From Arachis hypogaea (Eukaryota; Streptophyta; Magnoliopsida; Fabales; Fabaceae), in NCBI RefSeq assembly GCF_003086295.3, contig NC_092038.1:97929837-97993836 (forward strand): DNA of 64,000 bases. Direction: 5' to 3'. The notes under the pieces were generated by a model. It made no database searches, had not been told where the DNA came from, and saw only the letters and a program-made list of their open reading frames with translations. How positions within the stretch are numbered: position 1 is the stretch's first letter; every line of letters starts with the position of its first letter. Shown in pieces: positions 23,666 through 35,433 of the stretch. A program made the translations under genes and the position numbers.

Positions 23666-26001
23666 ATGAGCAGGAGCAAAGACAAAAGCATTCTTGTTGA
23701 GGCTGACCCTGAACCTGAAAGGACCTTGAAGTGAAAGCTAAGAGAAGCTAAAGCACAACTCTCTGTAGAGGACCTAATAGAATTCTTCAAAGAAGAAGAC
23801 ATCGCAGCCGAAAACAACAACAATGCCAACAATGCAAGGAAGGTGCTGGGTGACTTTACTGCACCTACTCCCGACTTCTATGGGAGAAGCATCTCTATCC
23901 CTGCCATTGGAGGAAACAACTTTGAGCTTAAGCCTCAATTAGTTTCTCTAATGCAACAGAATTGCAAGTTCCATGGACTTCCATTGGAAGATCCTCATCA
24001 GTTTTTAGCTGAATTCTTGCAAATCTGTGACACTGTCAAGACCAATGGGGTTGACCCTGAGGTCTACAGACTTAGCTATTCCCTTTTGCTGTAAGAAACA
24101 GAGCTAGGATATGGTTGGACTCACAACCTAAAGAAAGCCTGAACTCTTGGGAAAAGCTAGTCAATGCCTTCTTGGCAAAGTTCTTTCCACCTCAAAAATT
24201 GAGTAAGCTTAGAGTGGAAGTCCAAACCTTTAGACAGAAGGAAGGTGAATCACTCTATGAAGCTTGGGAAAGATACAAACAATTGATCAGAAAGTGTCCC
24301 TCTGACATGCTTTCTGAATGGAGCATCATAGGTATCTTCTATGATGGTCTGTCTGAACTGTCCAAGATGTCATTGGACAGCTCTGCTGAAGGATCTCTTC
24401 ATCTGAAGAAGACGCTTGCAGAAGCTCAAGAACTCATTGAAATGGTTGCAAATAACCAATTCATGTACACTTCTGAAAGGAATCCTGTGAACAATGGGAC
24501 GAATCAGAAGAAAGGAGTTCTTGAGATTGATACTCTGAATGCCATATTAGCTCAAAACAAAATATTGACTCAGCAAGTCAATATGATCTCTCAAAGTCTG
24601 TCTGGAATGCAAGCTACACCAGGCAGTACTAAGGACGCTTCATCTGAAGAAGAAGCTTATGATCCTGAGAACCCATCAATGGAAGAGGTGAATTACATGG
24701 GAGAACCCTATGGAAACACCTATAATCCTTCATGGAGAAATCATCCAAATCCCTCATGGAAGGATCAACAGAGACCTCAACAAGGTTTCAACAACAATAA
24801 TGGTGGAAGAAACAGGTTCAGCAATGGCAAGCCTTTTCCATCATCTTCTCAGCAACAGACAGAGAATTCTAAGCAAAGCCACTCTGACTTAGCAACCATG
24901 GTCTCTGATCTAATCAAAACCACTCAAAGTTTCATGACTGAAACAAGGTCCTCCATTAGAAACTTAGAGGCACAAGTGGGTCAGCTGAGTAAGAAAGTTA
25001 CCGAACTCCCTCCTAGTACTCTTCCAAGCAATACAGAAGAGAATCCAAAAGGAGAGTGCAAGGCCATCAACATGGCCAAACTTGGAGAGGAGAAAGAGGC
25101 AGTGAGCGCCACTGAGGAAGGCCTCAATGGACGTCCATTGGCCTCCAATGAGTTCCCTAATGAGGAACCATGGGAATCTAAGGCTCACATTGAGACCATA
25201 GAGATCCCATTGGATTTACTTCTGCCATACATGAGCTCTAATGAGTATTTTTCCTCTGAAGAGGACGAAGATGTCACTGAAGAGCAAGTTGCTAAGTACC
25301 TTGGAGCAATCATGAAGCTAAATGACAAGTTATTTGGTAATGAGACTTGGGAGGATGAATCCCCTTTGCTCACCAAAGAACTGGATGACTTGATTAGTCA
25401 GAGATTACCTCAAAAGAGACAGGACCCTGGGAAGTTCTCAATACCTTGTACCATAGGCACCATGACCTTTGAAAAGGCTCTGTGTGATCTAGGGTCAAGC
25501 ATAAACCTCATGCCTCTCTCTGTGATGGAGAAACTAGGGATCTTTGAGGTACAAGCTGCAAGAATCTCACTAGAGATGGCAGACAATTCAAGAAAACAAG
25601 CTTATGAACTTGTAGAGGATGTTCTGGTAAAGATTAAAGACCATTACATCCCTGCTGATTTCATAGTCCTAGAGACTGGGAAGTGCATGGATGAATCCAT
25701 CATCCTTGGCAGACCCTTCCTAGCCACAGCAAAGGCTGTGATTGATGTTGACAGAGGAGAATTGATCATTCAAGTGAATGAAGAATCCCTTGTGTTTAAG
25801 GCTCAAGGATATCCCTTTGTAACCATGGAGAGGAAGCATGAAGAGCTTCTCTCAAAACAGAGTCAAACAGAGCCCCCACAGTCAAACTCTAAGTTTGGTG
25901 TTGGGAGGCCACAACCAACTTCTAAGTTTGGTATTGAACCCCCACATTCAAACTCTAAGTTTGGTGTTGGAAGGTTCCAATATTGCTCTGAGTATCTGTG
26001 A
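23666..26001 (+). pseudogene. F2 gag-protease, broken near the N-terminus
   Basis: The ATG at 23666 opens MSRSKDKSILVEADPEP. A TGA interrupts near 23732 where F3 has AAG, and a deletion near 24075 breaks RLMLFPFAV as read in F3. From 24115 the frame is open for 628 codons. Gag core: FFPPQKLSKLRVEV, ESLYEAWERYKQL. Then an Asn-rich linker, a helical part, and protease with DLGSSINLMPLS at 25486 and ILGRPFLATAKAVIDV. The C-terminus has three SKFG(V/I) repeats (25887-25972), each written with CTAAGTTTGGT. It stops at 25999-26001 with no RT following. No CCHC knuckle. Confidence 0.85.
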
Positions 26002-26049
26002 GGCTCCATGAGAGCCCACTGTCAAGCTACTGACATTAAAGAAGCGCTT

Positions 26050-26067
26050 GTTGGGAGGCAACCCAAT
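26050..26067 (+). promoter_or_regulatory. Post-stop hairpin of F2
   Basis: TTGGG, loop AGGCAA, CCCAA with an outer G-T pair, about 50 nt after the stop, preceded by AAGAAGCGCTT as in D. Confidence 0.85.
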
Positions 26068-26205
26068 GTTATATTTATCTATTTTCCTTTGTTATTTTAT
26101 GTTTTCTATAGGTTGATGATCATGGAAAGTCACAAAATCAATTGAAAAAAGCAAAAATAGAATGAAAAACAGAAAGAAAAATAGCACACCCTGGAGGAAA
26201 ACTTG

Positions 26206-26377
26206 CTGGCGTTTAAACGCCAGTAAGGGCAGCAAATGGGCGTTTAACGCCCAGTCTGGCACCATTCTGGGCGTTTAACGCCAGAAAGGGGCACCAGACT
26301 GGCGTTAAACGCCAGGAAAGGGCAAGAAGCTGGCGTTAAACGCCAGAAATGGGCACCAGCCCGGCGTTTAATGCCAG
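26206..26377. repeat. Six-unit palindrome array with exact 31-bp period (F2)
   Basis: Units start at 26206, 26237, 26268, 26299, 26330 and 26361. The first is a perfect 18-bp palindrome, CTGGCGTTTAAACGCCAG; the others are 16-17 bp forms of GGCGTTTAACGCC, the last with one decayed base. Spacers (14 bp) differ, with GGCAC or GGGCA recurring. Confidence 0.95.
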
Positions 26378-26806
26378 AATTGGCAGAAGGAGCATTTTTG
26401 CTCGCCACTTGGTTCATGGATGAATTTTCCTTGACACCTCAAGATATGTGGACCCCACAGGATCCCCACTTACCCCACTACTCTCTCTCTCTTCTTCACC
26501 CATTCACCAATCACCTCAACTCCTCTTCCCCAAAATATCCCTCACCTATCAAATCCCACTATTCTCTTCACCACTCACATCCATCCTTCATAAAACCCCA
26601 CCTACCTAACCATTCAAATTCAAACCACTTTCCCTCCCAAACCCACCCATACATGACCGAACTCTACCCCTCTCTTCACTCCTATATAAACCCATCTTCA
26701 CTCCTTCATTTTTACACAATCTAAACACTACTTCTCCCCCTTGGCCGAACCACAAAACCTCCTCCATCTCCTCTATTTCTTCTTCTTCAACTCTCTTATT
26801 TCTTCT

Positions 26807-26845
26807 TTTGCTCGAGGACGAGCAAACCTTCTAAGTTTGGTGTGG
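26807..26845 (+). promoter_or_regulatory. Internal RGGA stem-loop with AAGTTTGGTGT motif (F2)
   Basis: TTTGCTCG, loop AGGA, CGAGCAAA (8 bp, perfect), then CCTTCTAAGTTTGGTGTGG. It lies 35 nt before the second ORF, a second copy of the module found at the F2 3' LTR. Confidence 0.8.
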
Positions 26846-27681
26846 TAAAAGCATTGCTTTTTGTTTTTCCATAAGCATTTATGGCATCTAAGGCCGGAGA
26901 AACCTCTAGAAAGAGGAAAGGGAAGGCAAAAGCTTCCACCTCCGAGTCATGGGAGATGGAGAGATTCATCTCAAGGGTGCATCAAGACCACTTCTATGAA
27001 GTTGTGGCCATGAAAAAGGTGATCCCCGAGGTCCCTTTCAAACTCAAAAAGAGTGAATATCCGGAAATCCGACATGAGATCCGAAGGAGAGGTTGGGAAG
27101 TTCTTACCAACCCCATTCAACAAGTCAGAATCTTAATGGTTCAAGAGTTCTATGCTAATGCATGGATCACCAAGAACCATGATTAAAGTGTGAACCCGGA
27201 CCCAAAGAATTGGCTTACAATGGTTCGGGGGAAATGCTTAGATTTTAGTCCGAAAAATGTAAGGTTGGCATTCAACTTGCCCATGATGCAAGGAGATGAA
27301 CACCCATACACTAGAAGGGTCAACTTTGATCAAAGGTTGGACCAAGTCCTCATAGACATTTGTGAAGAGGGCGCTCAATGGAAGAGAGATTCAAGAGGAA
27401 AGTCGGTTCAACTGAGAAGGCATGACCTCAAGCCCGTGGCTAGGGGATGGTTGGAGTTTATCCAACGCTCAATCATTCCCACTAGTAACCGGTCTGAAGT
27501 TACTATAGACCGGGCTATCATGATTCATAGCATCATGATTGGGGAGGAAGTAGAAGTTCATGAGGTTATATCCCAAGAACTTTATAAGGTGGCGGACAAG
27601 TCCTCTACCTTGGCAAGGTTAGCCTTCCCTCATCTCATTTGTCACCTCTGTTATTCAGTCGGAATTGACATAGAGGGAGAC

Positions 27682-29202
27682 TGGTGCACGAAATTGCAAT
27701 CACACTTTTGCAATCCCGCACAACTAACCAGCAAGTGCACTGGGTCGTCCAAGTAATACCTTACGTGAGTAAGGGTCGATCCCACGGAGATTGTCGGCTT
27801 GAAGCAAGCTATGGTTATCTTGTAACTCTTAGTCAGGATATCAAAAATTATTAGGATTGATTGTGAAAAGCAAAAGAACATGAAATAAGTACTTGTCTTG
27901 CAGTAGTGGAAAACGGGTTGAGGTTTTGGAGATGCTCTGTCTTCTGAACCTCTGCTTTCCTACTGTCTTCTTCTTCAAGCACGCAAGACTCCTTCCATGG
28001 CAAGCTGTATGTAGGGTTTCACCATTGTCAATGGCTACCTCCCATCCTCTCAGTGAAAATGTTCAACGCGCTCTGTCACAGCATGGCTAATCATCTGTCG
28101 GTTCTCAATCGGGTTGGAATAGAATCCAGTGATTCTTTTGCGTCTGTCACTAACGCCCAGCCCTCAGGAGTTTGAAGCTCGTCACAGTCATTCAATCCTT
28201 GAATCCTACTCAAAATACCATAGACAAGGTTTAGACCTTCCGGATTCTCTTGAATGCCGCCATCAATTCTAGCTTATACCACGAAGATTCTGATTAAGGA
28301 ATCCAAGAGATATTCACTCAATCTAAGGTAGAACGGAGGTGGTTGTCAGGCACACGTTCATAGTAGAGAATGATTATGAGTGTCACGGATCATCAAATTC
28401 ATCAGGCTGAAGAACAAGTGATATCTTAGAATAGAAGTAAGCGTGATTGAATGAAAAACAGTAGTAATTGCATTAATCCATCAAGACACAGCAGAGCTCC
28501 TCACCCCCAACCATGGGGTTTAGAGACTCATGCCGTAGAAGATACAATGAGAAACGTGTAAAGTGTCATAAGGTACAGATACAATGTCAAAAGATCCTAT
28601 TAATAGTGAACTAGTAACCTAGGGTATACAGAAATGAGTAAATGACGTAAAAATCCACTTCTGGGTCCACTTAGTGTGTGCTTGGGCTGAGCATTGAAGC
28701 TTTCATATGTAGAGACTTTTTCTGGAGTTAAACGCCAGCTTTTATGCCAGTTTGGGCGTTTAACTCCAATTTTTATGCCAGTTCCAGCGTTAAACGCTGG
28801 GAATTCTGAAGCTGATTTGCAACACCGGTTTGGGCCATCAAATCTCGGGCAAAGTATGGACTATTATACATTGCTGGAAAGCCCAGGATGTCTACTTTCC
28901 AACGCCGTTGAGAGCGCGCCAATTGGGCTTCTGTAGGTCCAGAAAATCCACTTCGAGTGCAGGGAGGTCAGAATCCAACAGCATCTGCAGTCCTTTTCAG
29001 CCTCTGAATCAGATTTTTGCTCAGGACCCTCAATTTCAGCCAGAAAATACCTGAAATCACAGAAAAACACACAAACTCATAGTAAAGTCCAAAAAAGTGA
29101 ATTTTAACTAAAAACTACTAAAAGTATACTAAAAACTAACTAAAATATACTAAAAACATACTGAAAACAATGCCAAAAAGCGTATAAATTATCCGCTCAT
29201 CA
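27682..29202 (-). repeat. N 3' LTR
   Basis: Read on the plus strand it starts TGGTGCACG and ends CCGCTCATCA. Palindrome-like units start at 28732, 28753 and 28784, spaced 21 and 31 bp, whole helical turns. Confidence 0.92.
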
Positions 29203-29240
29203 CAACACCAAACTTAAATTGTTGCTTGTCCCCAAGCAAC
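29203..29240 (-). promoter_or_regulatory. N stem-loop and polypurine-like motif next to the 3' LTR
   Basis: On the minus strand: GTTGCTTG, loop GGGA, CAAGCAAC, then AATTTAAGTTTGGTGTTG abutting the LTR. Same as the F2 copy at 38169-38206. Confidence 0.8.
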
Positions 29241-30098
29241 TGAAAATCAAAATAGGATAAAAAGAAGAGAATATACTATAGACTCCAAAATATCAAGGAA
29301 ACTTAGCTCCAATTAGATGAGCGGGACTAGTAGCTTTTTGCTTCCGAACAGTTTTGGCATCTCACTTTATCCTTTGAAGTTCAGAATGATTGGCATCTAT
29401 AGGAACTCAGAACTCAGATAGTGTTATTGATTTTCCTAGTTAAGTTTAATGATTCTTGAACATAGCTAGTGTATGAGTCTTGGCTGTGGCCCAAAGCACT
29501 CTGTCTTCCAGTATTACCACCGGATACATACATGCCACAGACACATACTTGGGTGAACCTTTTCAGATTGTGACCCAGCTTTGCTAGAGTCCCCAATTAG
29601 AGGTGTCCAGGGTTCTTAAGCACACTCTTTTTGCCTTGGATCACAACTTTATTTCTTTCTTTTTTTTTCGTTTTTTTTTTATTCATTGCTTTTTCTTGCT
29701 TCAAGAATCAATTTGATGATTTTTCAGATCCTCAATAACAGTTCTCCTTTTCCATCATTCTCTCAAGAGTCAACAATGTTAACATTCTTAAAACAACAAA
29801 TTCAAAAGACATATGCACTGTTCAAGCATTCATTCAGAAAACAAAAAGTATTGTCACCACATCAAACTAATTCAACTAGTTTCAAAGATGAATTCAAAAT
29901 CCTGTACTTCTTGTTCTTTTGTGATTAAAGCATTTTTCATTTAAGAGAGGTGATGGATTCATAGAACATTCAAAGCTTTAAGGCATAGACACTAAGATAC
30001 TAATGATCATGTAATAAGACACAAACATAGATAAACATAAGCATAAAAATTCGAAAAATAGAAAATAAAGAACAAGGAGATTAAAGAACGGGTCCACC
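29241..30098 (-). other. N 3' internal non-coding region
   Basis: No ORF of substance. It matches F2 37308-38168 (for example the CTGTGGCATGTA block near 29530). A T-run with TTTC lies near 29655-29690. Confidence 0.7.
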
Positions 30099-30426
30099 TT
30101 AGTGATGGCGGCTTGTTCTTCCTCTTGAAGATCTTATGGAGTGCTTGAGCTCCTCAATGTCTCTTCCTTGCCTTTGTTGCTCCTCTCTCATGATTCTATG
30201 ATCTTCTTTAATTTCATGGAGGATGATGGAATGTTCTTGGTGCTTCACCCTTAGTTGTCCCATGTTGGAACTCAATTCTCCTAGGGAGGTATTGATTTGC
30301 TCCCAATAGTTTTGTGGAGGAAAGTGCATCCCTTGAGATGAATATCTCCATCTCCCATGGCTCGGAGGTGGAAGCTTTTGCCTTCCCTTTCCTCTTTCTA
30401 GAGGTTTCTCTGGCCTTAGGTGCCAT
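30099..30426 (-). pseudogene. N second ORF remnant with a large internal deletion
   Basis: The ATG at 30426 opens MAPKARETSRKRKGKAK as in F2. After EMEIFIS the sequence jumps to the region coding MHFPPQNYWEQ, losing the whole central domain (about 0.8 kb relative to F2) and changing frame. Both break sites in F2 read CTCAAG plus one base plus G, so the deletion has microhomology. The C-terminal coiled-coil-like end SRGRTSRHH is kept up to 30099. Confidence 0.75.
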
Positions 30427-30461
30427 AAATGATTATAGAGAAACAAAAAGCAACGCTTTTA

Positions 30462-30500
30462 CCACACCAAACTTAGAAGGTTTGCTCGTCCTCGAGCAAA
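30462..30500 (-). promoter_or_regulatory. Internal RGGA stem-loop with AAGTTTGGTGT motif (N)
   Basis: Minus strand: TTTGCTCG, loop AGGA, CGAGCAAA (30481-30500), then CCTTCTAAGTTTGGTGTGG. Same place as F2 26807-26845. Confidence 0.8.
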
Positions 30501-30623
30501 AGAAGAAAGAAGAGAGAGAGTGGTGGGGTAGGTGGCGATCCTGTGGGGTCCACAGATCCTGAGGTGGCAAGGATAATTCATCCATGCACCAAGTGGTGAG
30601 CAAAAATGCTCCTTCTGCCAATC

Positions 30624-30795
30624 CTGGCGTTAAACGCCGGGCTGGTGCCCATTTCTGGCGTTTAACGCCAGCTTGGTGCCCATTCCTGGCGTTTAACGCC
30701 AGCTTGGTGCCCCTTTCTGGCGTTAAACGCCCAGAATGGTGCCAGACTGGGCGTTAAACGCCCATCTGCTAGCCTTACTGGCGTTTAAACGCCAG
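30624..30795. repeat. Six-unit palindrome array with 31-bp period (N)
   Basis: Units start at 30624, 30655, 30686, 30717, 30748 and 30778. Counted from the other end, which contains the one 18-bp unit, the last step is also 31. It is the counterpart of F2 26206-26377. Confidence 0.93.
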
Positions 30796-30933
30796 CAAGA
30801 TCTTCCTCCAGGGTGTGATGTTTTTCTTTCTATTTTTCTTTCTATTTTTGCTTTTTCAATTGATTTTGTGACTTCTCATGATCATCAACCTACAGAAGAC
30901 ATAAAATAACAAAGGAAAAATAATAAATATAAC

Positions 30934-30951
30934 ATTGGGTTGCCTCCCAAC
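30934..30951 (-). promoter_or_regulatory. Post-stop hairpin of N
   Basis: Minus strand TTGGG, loop AGGCAA, CCCAA, about 50 nt beyond the polyprotein stop at 31000. Confidence 0.85.
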
Positions 30952-30999
30952 AAGCGCTTCTTTAGTGTCAGTAGCTTGACAGTGGGCTCTCATGGGGCC

Positions 31000-33900
31000 T
31001 CACAGATACTCAGAGCCATGTTGGAACTTCCCAACACCAAACTTAGAGTTTGACTGTGGGGGCTCTGTTTGACTCTGTTTTGAGAGAAGCTCTTCATGCT
31101 TCCTTTCCATGGTTACAGAAGGGGAACCTTGAGTCTTATAGTTTGCACTGTCTGTAAGCCACGGAGCTTCCTGAATAGCAAATAATTGCTCATCTGGAAA
31201 GGTTTCAAAGATCTCAGTAGGAGGGAGGGATGCTCCTGCTACTGGTTCTATCCGGGACAGGTGATCAGCTACTTGATTTTCTATCCCTTTTCTGTCTCTT
31301 ATTTCTATATCAAACTCTTGCAGAAGCAACACCCATCTTATGAGCCTGGGTTTTGAATCCTGCTTTGTGAGTAGATATTTAAGAGCAGCATGGTCAGTGT
31401 ACACAATCACTTTTGATCCTACTAAATAAGATCTGAACTTGTCAATGGCATAAACCACTGCAAGTAACTCTTTTTCTGTGGTTGTATAGTTCTTCTGTGC
31501 ATCATTTAGAATACGGCTGCCATAATGAATGACGTGCAGAAGCTTACCATGCCTTTGTCCCAATACTGCACCAATGGCATGGTCACTGGCATCACACATT
31601 AGTTCAAATGGTAATGTCCAGTCTGGTGCAGAGATGACTGGTGCTGTGACCAGCTTAGCTTTCAGGGTCTCAAACGCCTGCAGACACTCCTTATCAAAGA
31701 TAAATGGCGTGTCAGCAGCTAGCAGATTACTCAGAGGTTTTGCAATTTTTGAAAAATCCTTTATAAACCTTCTGTAGAATCCTGCATGCCCCAGAAAGCT
31801 TCTGATTGCCTTAACATTGGTAGGTGGTGGTAATTTTTCAATTACTTCAACTTTAGCTTGATCCACCTCTATTCCCTTGTTTGAAATTTTATGCCCAAGG
31901 ACAACTCCTTCAGTCACCATAAAGTGACATTTTTCCCAGTTTAAAACTAGGTTGGTCTCTTGGCATCTTTTCAGAACAAGTGCTAGATGGTTAAGGCAGG
32001 AGCTGAATGAGTCTCCAAATACTGAAAAGTCATCCATGAAGACTTCCAGAAATTTCTCTACCATATCTGAGAAGATAGAGAGCATGCACCTCTGAAAGGT
32101 TGCAGGTGCATTGCACAGACCAAAAGGCATCCTCCTGTAGGCAAATACTCCAGAAGGACATGTAAATGCTGTTTTCTCTTGGTCCTGAGGATCTACTGCA
32201 ATTTGGTTGTAACCTGAATAGCCATCCAAAAAATAGTAGTATTCATGACCTGCTAGTCTCTCTAGCATCTGGTCTATGAATGGTAAAGGAAAATGATCCT
32301 TTCTGGTGACTGTATTGAGCCTTCTGTAGTCAATACACATGCGCCACCCTGTAACTGTTCTTGTAGGAACTAGTTCATTCTTTTCATTATGAACCACTGT
32401 CATGCCTCCCTTCTTAGGGACAACGTGGACAGGGCTCACCTAGGGGCTATCAGAAATAGGATAAATAATCCCAGCCTCTAGTAACTTAGTGACCTCTTTC
32501 TGCACCACCTCCTTCATGGCTGGATTTAGCCGCCTTTGTGGTTGAACCACTGGCTTAGCATCATCCTCCAATAGGATCTTGTGCATGCATCTTGCTGGGC
32601 TAATACCCTTAAGATCACTTATGGACCACCCAAGAGCTGTCTTGTGTGTCCTTAGCACTTGAATTAGTGGTTCCTCTTCCTGTGGATTTAAAGCAGAGCT
32701 TATGATCACTGGAAAAGTGTCACCTTCTCCCAGAAATGCATATTTCAGGGATGGTGGTAGTGGCTTGAGCTCGGGTTTAGGAGGCTTATCTTCTTCCTGA
32801 GGAATTTTCAGAATTTCTTTTATTTCCTTTAGTTCCTCCAGATCAGGCTTAACATCTTTAAAGATGTCATCTAGCTCTGATTCAAGACTTTCAGTCATAT
32901 TGACCTCCTCCACCAAAGAGTCAATGATATCAGTGCTCATGCAGTCATTTGATGTGTCTGGATGCTGCATAGCTTTGACAACATTCAACTTGAACTCATC
33001 CTCATTGACTCTCAGGGTTAATTCCCCTTTTTGGACATCAATGAGGGTCCGTCCAGTTGCTAGGAAAGGTCTTCCTAGAATGAGAGTTGCACTCTTGTGC
33101 TCCTCCATTTCCAGCACTACAAAGTCAGTGGGAAAGGCAAATGGCCCAACCTTGACAATCATGTCCTCAATTATGCCTGAGGGGTATTTAATGGAGCCAT
33201 CAGCAAGTTGGAGACATATCCTGGTTGGTTTGACTTCTTCAGTCAAGCCATGCTTTCTGATAGTGGATGTAGGTATTAGGTTGATACTTGCCCCAAGATC
33301 ACATAGAGCTTTCTTGGTACAGGTACCCTCTAATGTGCATGGTATCATAAAGCTTCCAGGATCTTTAAGCTTCTCTGGTAAGCTCTTTAATATGACTGCA
33401 CTGCATTCCTCAGTGAGAAAAACTTTTTCAGTTTCTCTCCAATCCTTCTTATGACTTAAGATCTCTTTCATGAACTTAGCATAAGAAGGTATTTGCTCAA
33501 GTGCCTCTGCAAACGGAATCTTTATTTCAAGAGTCCTTAGGTAGTCTGCAAAGCGGGCAAATTGCTTATCCTGCTCCGCTTGGCGGAGTTTCTGAGGATA
33601 AGGCATCTTGGCTTTATATTCTTCAACCTTAGTTGCTGCAGGTTTATTCCTTACAGAAGTGGTTGGAGAAGCCTGCTTAAGGGGGTTGTTATCAGCACTT
33701 GCAAGTGTCTGACCCCTTTGTGGCGTTTGAACGCCAGGATTGGGTGCTTTTTGGGCGTTTAACGCCAGATTGCAACCCTTTTCTGGCGTTTGAACGCCAG
33801 AAGTGGCTACCCATTGGGCGTTTAACGCCACTTTCTTACCCTTTTCTGGCGTTTGAACGCCAGAATCATTCCTCTCTGGGCTCTTACTGTCCTCAGAGGG

Positions 33901-34890
33901 ATTTTGGGTAGTTGGTTGGTCATCCTCTGACAGTTGTTCCTTTCTTAGCTTTCTGCTGCTTTGAGTTGATACATTCAATGTCTTCCCACTCCTTAATTTA
34001 ACAGCTTGGCATTCTTCTGTTATCTGTTTAGATAGTTGCTGTCTTGTCTGATTCAATTGTGCTTCCATATTCTTGTTAGCAATTTTAGTTTCTTGGAGCA
34101 TCTCTTTAAATTCTGCTAACTGTTTTGTCATCAGGTGTAATTGCTGATTAAGCTCAACCATCTGTTCTTGAGGATTAGGATCAGTGGCTACTACCATAAC
34201 TTCTTCTTTTGTAGAGAATTCATTGCTAGAGTACAAATATTGATTTCTAGCAACAGTATCTATAAGCTCTTGAGCCTCTTCAATCGTCTTCCTCATATGT
34301 ATAGATCCACCAGATGAGTGGTCTAGAGACATCTGAGCTTTTTCTGTAAGCCCATAGTAGAAGATGTCTAACTGTACCCACTCTGAAAACATTTCAGAGG
34401 GGCATTTTCTTAGCATACCTCTATACCTCTCCCAGGCATTATAAAGGGATTCATTATCCTCTTGTTTAAAGCCTTGGATGTCCAGCCTTAGCTGTGTCAT
34501 CCTTTTTGGAGGGTAAAATTGATTCAGGAATTTGTCTGATAACTGTTTCCATGTCTTTATGCTTGCTGTAGGTTGATTATTCAACCACCTCTTGGCTTGA
34601 TCTTTTACAGCAAATGGAAACAGTAACAGTCTGTAGACATCCTGATCCACCTCTTTATCATGTACTGTGTCAGCAATTTGTAAGAATTGTGCCAGAAACT
34701 CAGTAGGTTCTTCCTGTGGAAGACCAAAATACTGGCAATTTTGCTGCACCATGATAATGAGTTGAGGATTTAGCTCAAAGCTGCTTGCTTTAATGGGAGG
34801 TATACAGATGCTACTCCCATATGCAGCTGTAATGGGGTTAGCATATGACCCCAGAGTCCTTCTGGACTGTTCAATTCCACTTAGGTCCAT
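31000..34890 (-). pseudogene. N gag-protease-RT-RNase H polyprotein, one nonsense codon, integrase deleted
   Basis: One frame of about 1296 codons is interrupted only by TAG at 32440-32442, in the RT N-terminal region where relatives have tryptophan (SPW-VSP). Gag core lies at about residues 35-240 (FELNPQLI, NQFYPPKR, NESLYNAWERY). A palindrome-encoded 21-residue repeat follows at about 345-390, then protease DLGASINLIP near 530 and ILGRPFLATGRTLIDV. After the TAG, RT has [25 protein letters not shown] and the catalytic FMDD (residues 134-137 of the second part). RNase H has CDAS, TEKE, YTDH and ADHLSR. After SANY (near 31138) it jumps to the tail [17 protein letters not shown] shared with F2, so the H2C2 and integrase domains are missing. 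Confidence 0.92.
33721..33862. repeat. Palindrome array inside the N coding sequence
   Basis: Five units (starts 33721, 33753, 33784, 33816, 33847) alternate TGGCGTTTGAACGCCA and GGGCGTTTAACGCC. Two steps make 63 bp, 21 codons, so the protein repeats SGVQTPEKG-(x)3-ALNAQ without a frame break. Confidence 0.93.
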
Positions 34891-35433
34891 GATGGAGAAA
34901 GGGAATATGATATGAATTCACAAGTAAAGTAAATTTTATTTTTTAAAAATGACCGAAAATAATAAAATAAAACAAAAGGAAAATAAAATAAAATGTCAAA
35001 AACTAAAAGAAAAATAAAATCAAAGCAAATTGAAAACTAAATCAATCAACTAATTAAAAAAGATTTTGGAATTGGCAATTAAAAAGATATGATTGAAAAT
35101 TATTTTGAAAAAGATTTGATTTTTTTTTTTTGAAATGAGGAAAGAGAAAAACAACAAAATGACACCAAACTTAAAATTTTTAGAAAATCAAGCACTAATT
35201 TTCGAAAATTTTAAAGGAAAAACACAAAGAGGACACCAAACTTAGAATTTTTAAGGATCAAAAAGGGACTAAGGACATGCAAATTCGAAAATTAAAAGAA
35301 AAACAAAATCATGCAATTGACACCAAACTTAAAATATGAAACTAAACTCAAATAAAAGACTCTAAACCAACAAAAATAAAACAGTCCTAATCTAAGCAAC
35401 AAGATAAGCCGTCAGTTGTCCAAACTCGAACAA
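34891..35433 (-). other. N leader
   Basis: A/T-rich, no ORF. ACACCAAACTTA (minus-strand TAAGTTTGGTGT) occurs at about 35162, 35233 and 35321. No palindrome array is present here, unlike the F2 and F3 leaders. Confidence 0.7.

Noticed and set aside
26206..26377. CRISPR-like array (regular palindromic repeats with spacers)
   Set aside because: The repeats are 17-18 bp and self-complementary with 14-bp spacers, recur in LTRs of a plant retroelement, and have no cas genes nearby.
32440..32442. Programmed read-through at the in-frame TAG of N
   Set aside because: It lies inside the RT N-terminal region, not at the gag/pol border, and replaces a tryptophan codon; a plain nonsense change is simpler.
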